Source of the DNA: Bradyrhizobium vignae
GTDB lineage: Bacteria; Pseudomonadota; Alphaproteobacteria; Rhizobiales; Xanthobacteraceae
Reading direction: 5' to 3'
Length of the DNA: 64,000 nucleotides
Assembly (NCBI RefSeq): GCF_004114425.1
Contig: NZ_RDQF01000002.1
Span: forward strand, 1-64,000
Positions 36,104-44,629 of the stretch are shown piece after piece. The number at the start of each line of letters is the position of its first letter. Positions within the stretch are counted from its first letter, which is position 1. The notes beneath the pieces were generated by a model. It ran no database searches. It was not told the origin of the DNA and saw nothing but the letters and a program-made list of their open reading frames with translations. The position numbers and the translations under genes were made by a program.

Positions 36104-37024
36104 CTAACTCAACTTGATGTCCCACACGCCGTCCTTGCGGCAGGCGGCGACCTCCTCGCGCAGGAGCGCGGTGATGGCGAGGGACGCCGTCGAGGCCGGG
36201 CGGTCGATTGGAGATGCGAAAATGAGCTCGCGCGTCATCGGCTTGGAGACGGGCGCGGTTTCCAGCCGCCCCTCCGCGACCTCGCCGTGGACGGAGGAGG
36301 GCGGCAGCAGCGCAAAGCCGAGCCCCTCTTCGACGAGGCTCGTCAGTACGCGGAAGGAGTCCGCCTCGAGCTGGACGTTGAGCTTGATCTTGCGCTGGGC
36401 GGCGGCGTGCTCGATCAGGGCGCGGAGGCCGTGGGAATGACTGGGCAACACCAGCCGCTGCCGCAAAAGCCAGCCGATGTCGACGCTCTTCTTGCGCGCA
36501 AGGCCGCAGCCGCGCGGGCCGACGGCGACGATGTTGTCGCGGCCCAAGCTCTGCACGGTGAGATGCAGATCAGCCGAGCGGCCGTAGAGGATGGCGAGAT
36601 CCATTTCGCCGCGATGCAGCCATTCGACGAGATGGCCGCTGTAGCTCTCGACGATGCGCAGCGAGATGCCGGGAAACTTTTCGACGCAGCGCCGCGCAAA
36701 GCGCGCCGACAGCACGCAGCTCACGGTTGGAACGAGTCCGAGCACGACTTGCCCGGACGGCGGCCCTTTGGACGACTGGATGTCGTCGCGGATCTGGTCG
36801 ATCTGCCGCACGATGCCGGAGGTGCGTGCCAGCAGCAGCCGCCCGGCCTCGGTCAGCACCATGCCGCGGCCGTTGCGGGTGAACAATTCGGTGCGCAGCT
36901 CGTGTTCCAGCAGCTTGATCTGCCGGCTGAGTGCCGGCTGCGCCACGCGCAGCGTGTCGGAGGCCTTGGACAGGCTGCCGAGCTCCGCCACGCAACTGAA
37001 GGTCCTGAGCTGCCGGAAATCCAT
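36104..37024 (-). CDS. LysR family transcriptional regulator
   Basis: The 306-residue protein has the LysR winged helix-turn-helix at its N-terminus (FRQLRTFSCVAELGSLSKAS, RVAQPALSRQIKLLEHELRT) and a substrate-binding-like effector domain (PSGQVVLGLVPTVSCVLSAR). It is divergent from the acyl-CoA dehydrogenase / CaiB / MaoC operon, and a CTAT-N11-ATAG box lies in the shared promoter. It is therefore the likely regulator of that operon. Start ATG 37024 was preferred because the family motif begins there. An upstream in-frame ATG at 37072 lies inside the operator. Confidence 0.9.
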   Translation of the reverse strand: MDFRQLRTFSCVAELGSLSKASDTLRVAQPALSRQIKLLEHELRTELFTRNGRGMVLTEAGRLLLARTSGIVRQIDQIRDDIQSSKGPPSGQVVLGLVPTVSCVLSARFARRCVEKFPGISLRIVESYSGHLVEWLHRGEMDLAILYGRSADLHLTVQSLGRDNIVAVGPRGCGLARKKSVDIGWLLRQRLVLPSHSHGLRALIEHAAAQRKIKLNVQLEADSFRVLTSLVEEGLGFALLPPSSVHGEVAEGRLETAPVSKPMTRELIFASPIDRPASTASLAITALLREEVAACRKDGVWDIKLS

Positions 37025-37055
37025 GCTTGCCAATCCTGGAAGGCTACTCCATACG

Positions 37056-37074
37056 CTATAACAAATGAGCATAG
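37056..37074. promoter_or_regulatory. LysR-type T-N11-A box (CTAT-N11-ATAG)
   Basis: CTAT, eleven bases, then ATAG forms the classical LysR recognition dyad. It lies 32 bases upstream of the lysR ATG and 76 bases upstream of the acyl-CoA dehydrogenase ATG. That spacing suits autoregulation and activation of the divergent operon. Confidence 0.6.
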
Positions 37075-37149
37075 GGGGCGGGCGTTGTTTTCACAACGCC
37101 AGGGGATTGGCCGGCGTTATCTTAACTGCCGCTAAGAATTGGAAACGCC

Positions 37150-38319
37150 ATGAGTCAAGAACACCACACCGAAGATTACGCCGATATTCGCGAGGCCGTC
37201 GCAAAGCTCTGCGCGCAGTTTCCCGGCGAATATTGGCGCAAGCTCGATCGCGAGATGGCCTATCCCAAGGCGTTCGTGGATGCGCTGACCGAGGCCGGCT
37301 ATCTCTCGGTGCTGATTCCGGAAGAGTATGGCGGCGCGGGGCTGAAGCTTTCGGCTGCGGCCGCGATCCTGGAAGAGATCCAGCGCGCCGGCTGCAATGG
37401 CGGCGGCTGTCATGCCCAGATGTACACGATGGGCACCGTGCTGCGGCACGGCAGTGCCGAGCAGAAGGCAAAGTACCTGCCGAAGGTCGCAAGCGGCGAA
37501 TTGCGGCTGCAAGCCTTCGGCGTCACCGAGCCGACCAGCGGCACCGACACCTCCTCGCTCAAGACCTTCGCGCGCAAGGACGGCAACGACAGCTACATCG
37601 TCAACGGCCAGAAGATCTGGACCAGCCGCGCCGAGCATTCCGATCTGATGATCCTGCTGGCGCGCACCACGCCGAAGGAACAGGTCAAGAAGCGCACGGA
37701 CGGCCTATCCGTGTTCATCGTCGACATGCGCGAGGCGAAGAACAATGGCCTCGAGATCCGCCCGATCCGCACCATGATGAACCACGCCACCACGGAGGTG
37801 TTCTTCACCGACATGAAGGTGCCGGCGGAGAATTTGATCGGCGAGGAAGGCAAGGGCTTTCGCTACATCCTCTCCGGCATGAATGCCGAGCGCATCCTGA
37901 TCGCCGCCGAATGCGTCGGCGACGCCAAATGGTTCATCGCCAAGGCGACGAACTACGCCAAGGAGCGCAGCGTTTTCGGCCGGCCGATCGGGCAAAATCA
38001 GGGCATCCAGTTCCCGATCGCCAAGGCCTACGCCTCGATGCGCGCGGCCGAGCTGATGGTGAAGGAAGCCACGCGCAAATACGAGGCCGGGCTCGACTGC
38101 GGCGCGGAGGCCAACATGGCCAAAATGCTGGCGGCGGACGCGTCCTGGGAGGCGGCGAATGCCTGCATCCAGACCCATGGCGGCTTCGGCTTTGCCGAGG
38201 AATACGACGTCGAGCGCAAATTCCGCGAGACGCGGCTCTACCAGGTGGCGCCGATCTCGACCAATCTCGTGCTGTCCTACGTCGCCGAGCATGTGCTCGG
38301 CATGCCCCGCTCGTACTGA
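37150..38319 (+). CDS. Acyl-CoA dehydrogenase family protein
   Basis: The 389-residue flavoprotein has the ACAD motifs QAFGVTEPTSGTDTSS (FAD/substrate loop), KIWTSRAEHSDL and the C-terminal RETRLYQVAPISTNLVLSYV. The usual catalytic Glu of the Y-E-G-T loop is absent (QVAP). A Glu at position 247 in NAERILIAAE aligns by eye with the helix-G base of isovaleryl-CoA and long-chain ACADs. It should form an enoyl-CoA from a branched or unusual acyl-CoA. It heads an operon with CoA-transferase and hydratase genes, divergent from a LysR regulator. Confidence 0.88.
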   Translation: MSQEHHTEDYADIREAVAKLCAQFPGEYWRKLDREMAYPKAFVDALTEAGYLSVLIPEEYGGAGLKLSAAAAILEEIQRAGCNGGGCHAQMYTMGTVLRHGSAEQKAKYLPKVASGELRLQAFGVTEPTSGTDTSSLKTFARKDGNDSYIVNGQKIWTSRAEHSDLMILLARTTPKEQVKKRTDGLSVFIVDMREAKNNGLEIRPIRTMMNHATTEVFFTDMKVPAENLIGEEGKGFRYILSGMNAERILIAAECVGDAKWFIAKATNYAKERSVFGRPIGQNQGIQFPIAKAYASMRAAELMVKEATRKYEAGLDCGAEANMAKMLAADASWEAANACIQTHGGFGFAEEYDVERKFRETRLYQVAPISTNLVLSYVAEHVLGMPRSY

Positions 38320-38328
38320 GGCAACATC

Positions 38329-39429
38329 ATGGGAGCACTTGACGGGATCAGGGTGATTGCGGTCGAGCAGGCCGTGGCGGCACCGTTCTGCTCCTCGCGC
38401 CTGGCCGATGCCGGGGCGGAGGTGATCAAGATCGAGCGGCCCGAAGGCGATTTCGCCCGCGGCTATGATGCGGCGGCCAGGGGGCAGAGCAGCTATTTCG
38501 TCTGGCTCAACCGGGGCAAGCAGTCGGTCGTGGTCGACCTCACCACGAAGGAAGGCCGCGCCGAGCTGGAGACGCTGATCGCGAGCGCCGACGTGCTGAT
38601 CCAGAACCTCAAGCCCGGCTCGATGGACAAGCTCGGCTTCTCGCGCGAGCGGCTGCTGAAGGATTATCCCAAGCTGATCTCGTGCACCATCACCGGCTAT
38701 GGCGACGAGGGCCCCTACGCGCACCGCAAGGCCTATGATCTGTTGATCCAGGCCGAGAGCGGCCTTGCCTCGATTACCGGCAATCCCGACGGAGCCTCGC
38801 GCGTCGGCATGTCGATCGTCGACGTCGCAACCGGCGCGACGGCCCATGCGGCGATCCTGGAAGCGCTGATCGCGCGCGGCCGCACCGGCAAGGGCTGCGA
38901 CATCCGCATCTCCATGTTCGACGTGATGGCGGATTGGTGCACCGTGCCGCTGCTCAATGCGGAGGCCGGCAATCCGCCCAAGCGCATGGGGCTGCGCCAT
39001 CCCTCGATCGCTCCCTACGGCGTGTTCACCTCGAAGGACGGCAAGGACATTCTGATCTCGATCCAGAGCGAGCGCGAGTGGAAGACGCTATGCACAAAGG
39101 TGCTGGATCAGCCCGATTTGCCCGCCGATCCCCGCGTCGCCAACATGGTCGAGCGCGTGCGCAACCGCGACTTCACCGACAAGACCGTCGCCGACATCTT
39201 CGGCAGGATGACGCGCGACGAGCTCTTGAAGCGGCTGTCGGACGCCGACATTGCCTTCGCCGAGGTCAACACCATGGCCGACCTCACCAACCATCCGCAT
39301 CTGCGCCGCATCGAGATCGATACGCCGAACGGCCGTGTCAGCTATCCTGCGCCGGCGCCGATCATCGTCGGCGAGACACGCAGCTATGGCGCCGTGCCCG
39401 CGATCGGCGAGAAACCAGCCAAGAAGTAA
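38329..39429 (+). CDS. CaiB/BaiF family CoA-transferase (operon member)
   Basis: The 366-residue protein is a class III CoA-transferase. The N-terminal nucleotide-like loop RVIAVEQAVAAPFCSSRLAD, ADAGAEVIKIERPEGDFARG, and catalytic-Asp segment KAYDLLIQAESGLASITG match the family. It moves CoA between carboxylic acids. It starts 9 bases after the acyl-CoA dehydrogenase stop, with GAGG upstream. Together with the next gene, a mesaconyl-C4-CoA-hydratase-like protein, this suggests metabolism of a C4/C5 dicarboxylate such as mesaconate or itaconate. The substrate is inferred. Confidence 0.88.
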   Translation: MGALDGIRVIAVEQAVAAPFCSSRLADAGAEVIKIERPEGDFARGYDAAARGQSSYFVWLNRGKQSVVVDLTTKEGRAELETLIASADVLIQNLKPGSMDKLGFSRERLLKDYPKLISCTITGYGDEGPYAHRKAYDLLIQAESGLASITGNPDGASRVGMSIVDVATGATAHAAILEALIARGRTGKGCDIRISMFDVMADWCTVPLLNAEAGNPPKRMGLRHPSIAPYGVFTSKDGKDILISIQSEREWKTLCTKVLDQPDLPADPRVANMVERVRNRDFTDKTVADIFGRMTRDELLKRLSDADIAFAEVNTMADLTNHPHLRRIEIDTPNGRVSYPAPAPIIVGETRSYGAVPAIGEKPAKK

Positions 39430-39443
39430 CAGAGCGAGGCGTC

Positions 39444-40295
39444 ATGACCGAAAAGCTCGACATCGATCATTTGCGGCAGTGGATCGGGCGCAGCACCGAG
39501 GCCACCGACATCGTCACCGCGCAGCTCGTCAAGGGCCTGCGCGCGACGCTGTTCCAGGACGTCGGCGAGCCCAAGACGGGCGATGCCGCACCCTTCACGG
39601 TGCACTGGTGCATGGCGCAGCCGGTGTTTCCGATGTCGATGCTCGGTCCCGACGGCCACCCGACCCGCGGCGGCTTCCTGCCGCCGGTGCCGCTGCCGCG
39701 CCGGATGTGGGCCGGCGGCGAGATCGAGTTCTTGCAGCCGCTGCGGGTCGGCGATGAATCGACGCGGACCTCGCGCATCGCCGACGTGCAGGTGAAGACG
39801 GGCTCGACCGGCACGCTTTGCTTCGTCTCGGTCGAGCACAGCATCTCCAGCCCACGCGGCATCGCCATCCGCGAGCGGCAGGACATCGTTTATCGCGAGA
39901 TGACGAGCAGCGCGCCCGCGACGGCCAAGGCGCCGCCTCCGCCGCCCAGGGCACAGCATCGCGAGACCCACGTCTCCGATCCCGTGCTGCTGTTTCGTTA
40001 TTCCGCGCTGACCTTCAACGGCCACCGCATCCATTACGACCGCGATTACGTCACCAGGGTCGAGGGCTATCCGGGCCTGATCTTCCACGGCCCGCTGCAG
40101 GCGGCACTGATCATCGAGATGGCCGCCAAGCTGCGCAGCGGCAGGGCGCCGAAGAAGTTCACCTATCGCGGGCTCCAGCCGCTGTTCGAGGGCACCGAGT
40201 TCTCCGTCAACGCCAACGAGACCGCTGATGGCATGGAACTGTGGACCGCGAACGCGGAAGGACAGCCGACGATGAAGGGCACGGCGGTGTGGTGA
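39444..40295 (+). CDS. MaoC/FAS1-like hydratase (mesaconyl-C4-CoA hydratase-like)
   Basis: The 283-residue protein has two hot-dog halves. The N-terminal one includes HWCMAQPVFPMSMLGPDGHP and RRMWAGGEIEFLQPLRVGDE. The C-terminal one includes LLFRYSALTFNGHRIHYDRD and EGYPGLIFHGPLQAALIIEM, where Asn-His and the Asp form the hydratase site. This layout is that of HTD2/mesaconyl-C4-CoA hydratases, longer than single-domain MaoC enzymes. It starts 14 bases after the CoA-transferase. It should hydrate the enoyl-CoA made in the same operon. Confidence 0.85.
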   Translation: MTEKLDIDHLRQWIGRSTEATDIVTAQLVKGLRATLFQDVGEPKTGDAAPFTVHWCMAQPVFPMSMLGPDGHPTRGGFLPPVPLPRRMWAGGEIEFLQPLRVGDESTRTSRIADVQVKTGSTGTLCFVSVEHSISSPRGIAIRERQDIVYREMTSSAPATAKAPPPPPRAQHRETHVSDPVLLFRYSALTFNGHRIHYDRDYVTRVEGYPGLIFHGPLQAALIIEMAAKLRSGRAPKKFTYRGLQPLFEGTEFSVNANETADGMELWTANAEGQPTMKGTAVW

Positions 40296-40316
40296 TACGC
40301 TGCTGCCTCCTCCTCT

Positions 40317-40430
40317 ATTGCGAGCGCAGCGAAGCAATCCAGAATCTTTCCGCGGTGACAGTCTGGATTGCTTCGTCGCATCAGCGCAAAATTGCAACGC
40401 AATCTTGTCGCGAGCTCCTCGCAATGACGG
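40317..40430. repeat. ATTGCGAGCGCAGCGAAGCAATCC intergenic inverted repeat
   Basis: The left arm has ATTGCGAGCGCAGCGAAG and CAATCCAGA, with the inverse TCTGGATTGCTTCG and CTCGCAATGACGG on the right. A cleaner copy lies at 59,166-59,247. It separates the MaoC-ended operon from the decarboxylase gene and may act as a transcript end. Confidence 0.75.
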
Positions 40431-40470
40431 GTGAGGCTGCTACCTTCCATAAACAATAGGGACGGAAACC

Positions 40471-42093
40471 ATGGCCAAGAACGGCAAGACCGGCAGCAAG
40501 TCCGTCACCGTGAAGCAGGCGACGCTCGACCTGTTGCGCTCGTTCGGCATCGACAGGGTGTTCGGCAACCCCGGTTCAACCGAGCTGCCGTTCCTCAGCG
40601 ACTGGCCCGATGACATCGACTACGTGCTGGCGCTTCAGGAAGCCTCCGCGGTCGGCATGGCCGATGGCTACGCGCAGGCGACGCGCAATGCCGGATTCGT
40701 CAACCTGCATTCGGCGGCAGGCGTCGGCAACGCGCTCGGCAACATCTACACCGCGCACCGCAACCAGACGCCGCTCGTCATAACCGCAGGCCAGCAGGCT
40801 CGCTCGATCCTGCCGCTGCAGGCGTTCCTCTATGCCGAGCGCGCGTCGGAGTTTCCGCGCCCTTACGTCAAATACAGCGTCGAGCCGGCGCGGCCCGAGG
40901 ACGTGCCGGCCGCGATCGCGCGGGCCTATTACACCGCGATGCAGCCGCCGTGCGGGCCAACCTTCGTGTCGATCCCGATCGACGACTGGGCGCACGCCAC
41001 AACCCCGATCGAGGCGCGCAAGGTGAGCCGGGAGATCGGACCAGAGCCTGACGCGATGAGGGCGCTGGTCACAGCGCTCGGCTCCGCAAAGCACCCTGCC
41101 CTCGTCGTCGGCCCCGGCATCGACCGCGCCGGTGCGGTCGATCTGATGGTGCGTGTGGCCGAGAAGGCCAAGGCCAGCGTCTGGGTCAGCCCGTTCTCGG
41201 CGCGCTGTTCGTTCCCGGAGCGGCATCCGCAATTTGCGGGCTTCCTGCACGCTTCGCCGGCGCAGCTGTCCGACGCGCTGCGCGAGCACGACCTCGTCGT
41301 CGTGATCGGCGCGCCGGTGTTCACCTTCCATGTCGAGGGCCATGCCGCGATCTTCGACGGCGGTGCGACCATCTTCCAGATCACGGATGACGCGGATGCC
41401 GCCGCGGTGACACCGGTCGGCACCAGCATCATCGCCACGATGAAGCCGGCACTTTCGATGCTGCTCGACCTACTGCCGGAGAGCAAACGCGCGGCGCCAA
41501 AAGGCCGCACGCTGCCGCCGGCGCCGCAGGCTGCCGATCCGCTGCCGGTCGAATTCCTCTTGCACTCGCTGTCGTTGGCGATGCCGAAAGACGCATCACT
41601 CGTCGAGGAAGTGCCCTCGCACCGGCCGGCAATGCAAAAATTCCTGCCGATGCGCGGCCAGGACAGTTTCTACACCATGTCGAGCGGCGGGCTCGGCTAT
41701 AGCCTGCCCGCTGCCGTCGGCATGGCGCTGGGCAAGCCGAAGCAGCGCACCGTCTGCCTGATCGGCGACGGCTCGGCGATGTATTCCATCCAGGCGCTGT
41801 GGACCGCCGTGCAACGAAAACTGCCGCTGACCGTCGTCGTCATCAACAATTCCGGCTACGGCGCGATGCGCTCGTTCAGCCAGGTGATGCAGGTGCGGGG
41901 CGTGCCAGGGCTGGAACTGCCGGGAATCGATTTCGTGCGGCTTGCCGAAGGCATGGGCTGCGATGCGGTGCGGGTGACGAAGGCTGCAGAGCTCGGCGAG
42001 GCGCTGAAGCGCGGCATGGCGTTCGAGGGCACGAGCCTTGTCGAGGTCGTCGTGGATTCCGCGGTGCCGGTGCTGTACGGGCAAAAGCACTGA
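40471..42093 (+). CDS. mdlC: Benzoylformate decarboxylase-like ThDP enzyme
   Basis: The 540-residue protein has the benzoylformate decarboxylase hallmarks. FGNPGSTELPFL carries the active-site Ser. LQEASAVGMADGYAQAT carries the ThDP Glu. NLHSAAGVGNALGN carries the active-site His, followed by TAGQQARSI and the ThDP motif GDGSAMYSIQALW...N. It would decarboxylate phenylglyoxylate or another aromatic 2-oxo acid. No mandelate genes are beside it, so the physiological substrate is open. It is the second ThDP enzyme of this type in the window, the other lying at 22.2-23.8 kb. The start ATG follows GGGACGGAAACC. Confidence 0.85.
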   Translation: MAKNGKTGSKSVTVKQATLDLLRSFGIDRVFGNPGSTELPFLSDWPDDIDYVLALQEASAVGMADGYAQATRNAGFVNLHSAAGVGNALGNIYTAHRNQTPLVITAGQQARSILPLQAFLYAERASEFPRPYVKYSVEPARPEDVPAAIARAYYTAMQPPCGPTFVSIPIDDWAHATTPIEARKVSREIGPEPDAMRALVTALGSAKHPALVVGPGIDRAGAVDLMVRVAEKAKASVWVSPFSARCSFPERHPQFAGFLHASPAQLSDALREHDLVVVIGAPVFTFHVEGHAAIFDGGATIFQITDDADAAAVTPVGTSIIATMKPALSMLLDLLPESKRAAPKGRTLPPAPQAADPLPVEFLLHSLSLAMPKDASLVEEVPSHRPAMQKFLPMRGQDSFYTMSSGGLGYSLPAAVGMALGKPKQRTVCLIGDGSAMYSIQALWTAVQRKLPLTVVVINNSGYGAMRSFSQVMQVRGVPGLELPGIDFVRLAEGMGCDAVRVTKAAELGEALKRGMAFEGTSLVEVVVDSAVPVLYGQKH

Positions 42094-42096
42094 GTT

Positions 42097-42235
42097 GTCA
42101 TCCCGGCGAACGCCGGGACCCGTACCGCGTGATCTATCGATTCAGCGCAGGTATCAGTACCGTGGGACAGAACAACTATCTGTCTTCGCAAAATTACGTC
42201 CTGTGGTTATGGGTCCTGGCGTTCGCCGGGACGAC
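42097..42235. repeat. GTCATCCCGGCGAACGCCGG-type intergenic repeat
   Basis: GTCATCCCGGCGAACGCCGG opens the element, and the inverse CCTGGCGTTCGCCGGGACGAC closes it. A central TCCTGTGGTTATGGGTCC block also occurs in the 49,823 copy. It lies between two convergent genes. Confidence 0.75.
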
Positions 42236-42265
42236 ATCGAGTTTGCCGTGCCACCGACCAACATA

Positions 42266-43042
42266 CTACGACGCCAAAAATCCCCCGTCCGCCGCCAGAA
42301 CGTGGCCGACCACATACGACGACGCATCCGACGACAGCCACACCACGGCTTCCGCGACTTCCTCCGGGCGGCCCATCCGCCGCAGCGGCAGGCCGGCGCC
42401 GACCGTTGCGACATCGCCGACGCCGGCGCGCAGCATCATGTCGGTGACGACGCGGCCGGGCGCGATCGCATTGATGCGGATGCCGCGCGGAGCGTTCTCC
42501 ATCGCGGCCGAACGCGTCAGCGAGATCGCAGCGGCCTTGGAGGCCGAATAGAGCGAGAAGCCGGGATTGGGATTGCGCATGCCGCTGACCGAGGCGTTGA
42601 CGACGATGCTGCCTCGGCCTTTCGCCAGCATCGCCGGCAATTGATGCCGCAAGCACAGGAACAGCGCGCGGACATTGGTGTCGAACACGCTGTCGTAGAT
42701 ATCGGTCCCCTGCTCTTCCAGCGGCGCGCGGCGCTCCTGGAACCCGGCATTGTTGAAGGCGACGTCGAGCCGGCCGCAGCGCTCGACGGCCGCGCGCACC
42801 AGCCGTGCGACGTCATCCTCCTGCGTGATATCGGTCTTGACCGGGACGGCCTCCACGCCGCGCTCGCGGCATGCTGAGGCGGTGGCGTCGATCTCGGCTT
42901 CGCGCCGGCCGGCGACGAAAATCGCTTCGGCTCCCTCGGCCGCCATCCTGAGCGCCGTGGCGCGGCCGATGCCGCTGCCGCCGCCCGTGACCAGGCAGAC
43001 CTTGCCTGTCATCCGCATCCCGGTTGGCAACGTTCCGCTCAT
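42266..43042 (-). CDS. SDR family oxidoreductase, MarR-linked
   Basis: The 258-residue protein has a glycine motif TGGGSGIGRATA, the NNAG strand (VAFNNAGFQE), catalytic Ser in VVNASVSG, and Y-x-x-x-K in YSASK. It ends GHVLAADGGFLAS, the normal classical SDR C-terminus. GGAG lies about 7 bases before ATG 43042. It is divergent from a marR gene, and a 29-bp palindrome lies between them, so it is probably repressed by that MarR protein. Substrate unknown. Confidence 0.9.
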   Translation of the reverse strand: MSGTLPTGMRMTGKVCLVTGGGSGIGRATALRMAAEGAEAIFVAGRREAEIDATASACRERGVEAVPVKTDITQEDDVARLVRAAVERCGRLDVAFNNAGFQERRAPLEEQGTDIYDSVFDTNVRALFLCLRHQLPAMLAKGRGSIVVNASVSGMRNPNPGFSLYSASKAAAISLTRSAAMENAPRGIRINAIAPGRVVTDMMLRAGVGDVATVGAGLPLRRMGRPEEVAEAVVWLSSDASSYVVGHVLAADGGFLAS

Positions 43043-43077
43043 CGTCCACTCCAAAACGCTTGCGCGCGGCGTTGCGC

Positions 43078-43106
43078 GCATATAGTTGTATGATACAACT
43101 ATATGC
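43078..43106. promoter_or_regulatory. 29-bp perfect palindrome, MarR operator
   Basis: The two arms GCATATAGTTGTAT and ATACAACTATATGC flank a single central G with no mismatch. The element lies 14 bases before the marR ATG and 36 bases before the SDR ATG, overlapping both promoter regions. Size and symmetry fit a MarR-family dimer. The TTGTATgATACAA core resembles published MarR sites in general form. Confidence 0.8.
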
Positions 43107-43119
43107 CGGGAGTCAAGGG

Positions 43120-43575
43120 ATGGCCGAGCTTTCGCTGATCGACGACATCCGCACCGCCTCGCGCCTGATGGTGCGCGAGCTCGGTTTCATGGACGCGACG
43201 GTGGCGGCATCGGACTATCCGCCCTCGGCGGTCCACACCATCCTGGAGCTCGGCATCCGCGGCCCGATGACTTCGGGCGAACTCGGCGACTGCCTGCGCC
43301 TGGAGAAATCCAGCGTCAGCCGCCTGGTGCGCAAGCTGATCGATTGCGGCGAGCTGCGGGAGACCACAAATGAGCTTGATGCCCGCAGCAAGCTGCTATC
43401 GCTGACGGCGAAGGGCCGTCGCACGCTGGAGGCGCTGCACGCCTTCGGCCGTCAGCAGGTGCGCGGCGCACTGGCGGCGCTGACGCCAGCCGAGCAGCGC
43501 ACCGTGCGCGAAGGCATGATGCTCTATGCGCGGGCGCTGCGGGCGAGCCGGATGGAGGATGAGGTCGTGGGCTAG
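43120..43575 (+). CDS. MarR family transcriptional regulator
   Basis: The 151-residue protein has the MarR winged helix domain, with PPSAVHTILELGIRGPMTSG, a recognition helix in LRLEKSSVSRLVRKLIDCGE, and the wing LDARSKLLSLTAKGRRTLEA. GGGAGTCAAGGG precedes ATG 43120, and this start excludes an upstream extension that runs through the operator. MarR proteins usually repress the divergent gene and themselves and release on binding a phenolic or similar ligand. It probably controls the SDR gene at 42.3-43.0 kb. Confidence 0.9.
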   Translation: MAELSLIDDIRTASRLMVRELGFMDATVAASDYPPSAVHTILELGIRGPMTSGELGDCLRLEKSSVSRLVRKLIDCGELRETTNELDARSKLLSLTAKGRRTLEALHAFGRQQVRGALAALTPAEQRTVREGMMLYARALRASRMEDEVVG

Positions 43576-43592
43576 CCACACTCTCCGTGCCA

Positions 43593-43613
43593 TCGCCCGG
43601 CTTCCGGGCGATC
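43593..43613. terminator. Hairpin after marR
   Basis: ATCGCCCGG-CTT-CCGGGCGAT is a 9-bp perfect stem 18 bases after the marR stop, without a T-run. The space up to 43,769 also contains a palindromic CTTCGCTAAAGCTTCGGCG...GCCGGCGAAGCC segment at about 43,677-43,738, probably another dispersed repeat. Confidence 0.45.
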
Positions 43614-43769
43614 TCGTACTCCGAGGCGTCAACGTTTCAAGCGATAGGTCGCGGCGTACTGGATGGCCCCCTTGCCGCCTTCGCTAAAGCTTCGGCGCCC
43701 CTGGGCCTCAACGCCGGCGAAGCCTTGGCGTAGCCGGGTCGCGGAGCATGACAACGTCAGGTGTGGCGG

Positions 43770-44564
43770 TCACTTGCCGAATTCCTCTCGCATCTTGGCC
43801 TGGATCTTGGCCATGCCGCCGATCCAGCGGTCGTAGTTCTCGGTCTTCTTGCGCATGTAGCCGAGCACCTGAGGGTGCGGCAGGATCAGGAATGTCTCCT
43901 GCTCGAGCCCGGCGAGCACGTCTTTCGCCACTTGCTCGGGCGTGAGATCGCCGTCGCCGGATTGCGGGCCCTTGGGGATGGAGCGCAGCATGTTGGTGTC
44001 GACGCCCTGCGGGCAGAGGATCGAGACCTTGATGTTGTGGGCCTTGTGCGAGATCGCGAGATTCTCGGCAAAGCCGACCGCGGCATGCTTGGTCGTCGAG
44101 TAAGCCGGGCTGCCGACCTGCGACAAGAGGCCCGCGGCCGAGATGGTATTGAGGAAATAGCCGCCGCCGCGGGCCCTCATACGGGGGACGAGATGCCGCG
44201 CCGCATAGACATGCGCCATGACGTGGATCGCCCAGCTGCGCTGCCAGGGTTCATCCGAGGCGCCCCCGGCATTTTCCGACATCGGATCGAAGCCGCCGCC
44301 GATGCCGGCGTTGGAGCAGAACAGTTCGATCGGGCCGAACTGCCGCTCGGTCTCCTCGATGACGTGGGCGATGTCCTTTTCCTGCGCGACGTCGCATTTG
44401 AAGGCGGCGCCATCGACCATGGCCGCGACCGCCCTCGCATTGGCGGCGTCCATGTCTGCGACGACGACCTTGGCCGCGCCCGCATTGTGAAAGGCCTCGC
44501 ACAGCGCCTTGCCGATGCCATTTGCGCCGCCCGTGACGACCACGACCTTGCCGGTCACCTGCAT
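43770..44564 (-). CDS. SDR family NAD(P)-dependent oxidoreductase
   Basis: The 264-residue protein has TGGANGIGKALC, an acidic VVADMDA after strand 2 (suggesting NAD preference), CSNAGIGGGFDP, catalytic Ser in NTISAAGLLS, and Y-x-x-x-K in YSTTK. The C-terminal part (EQETFLILPHPQVLGYMRKK) is typical of SDRs annotated as oxidoreductases of fatty or aromatic compounds. GAGGAGA lies 7 bases before ATG 44564. It stands alone, convergent with marR. Substrate unknown. Confidence 0.88.
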   Translation of the reverse strand: MQVTGKVVVVTGGANGIGKALCEAFHNAGAAKVVVADMDAANARAVAAMVDGAAFKCDVAQEKDIAHVIEETERQFGPIELFCSNAGIGGGFDPMSENAGGASDEPWQRSWAIHVMAHVYAARHLVPRMRARGGGYFLNTISAAGLLSQVGSPAYSTTKHAAVGFAENLAISHKAHNIKVSILCPQGVDTNMLRSIPKGPQSGDGDLTPEQVAKDVLAGLEQETFLILPHPQVLGYMRKKTENYDRWIGGMAKIQAKMREEFGK

Positions 44565-44629
44565 GCGACGTCTCCTCTTGTCTTGTACCGCTTTGTATCG
44601 CGCCGCTCATTCCGCGTCGCGGGTCCTCG

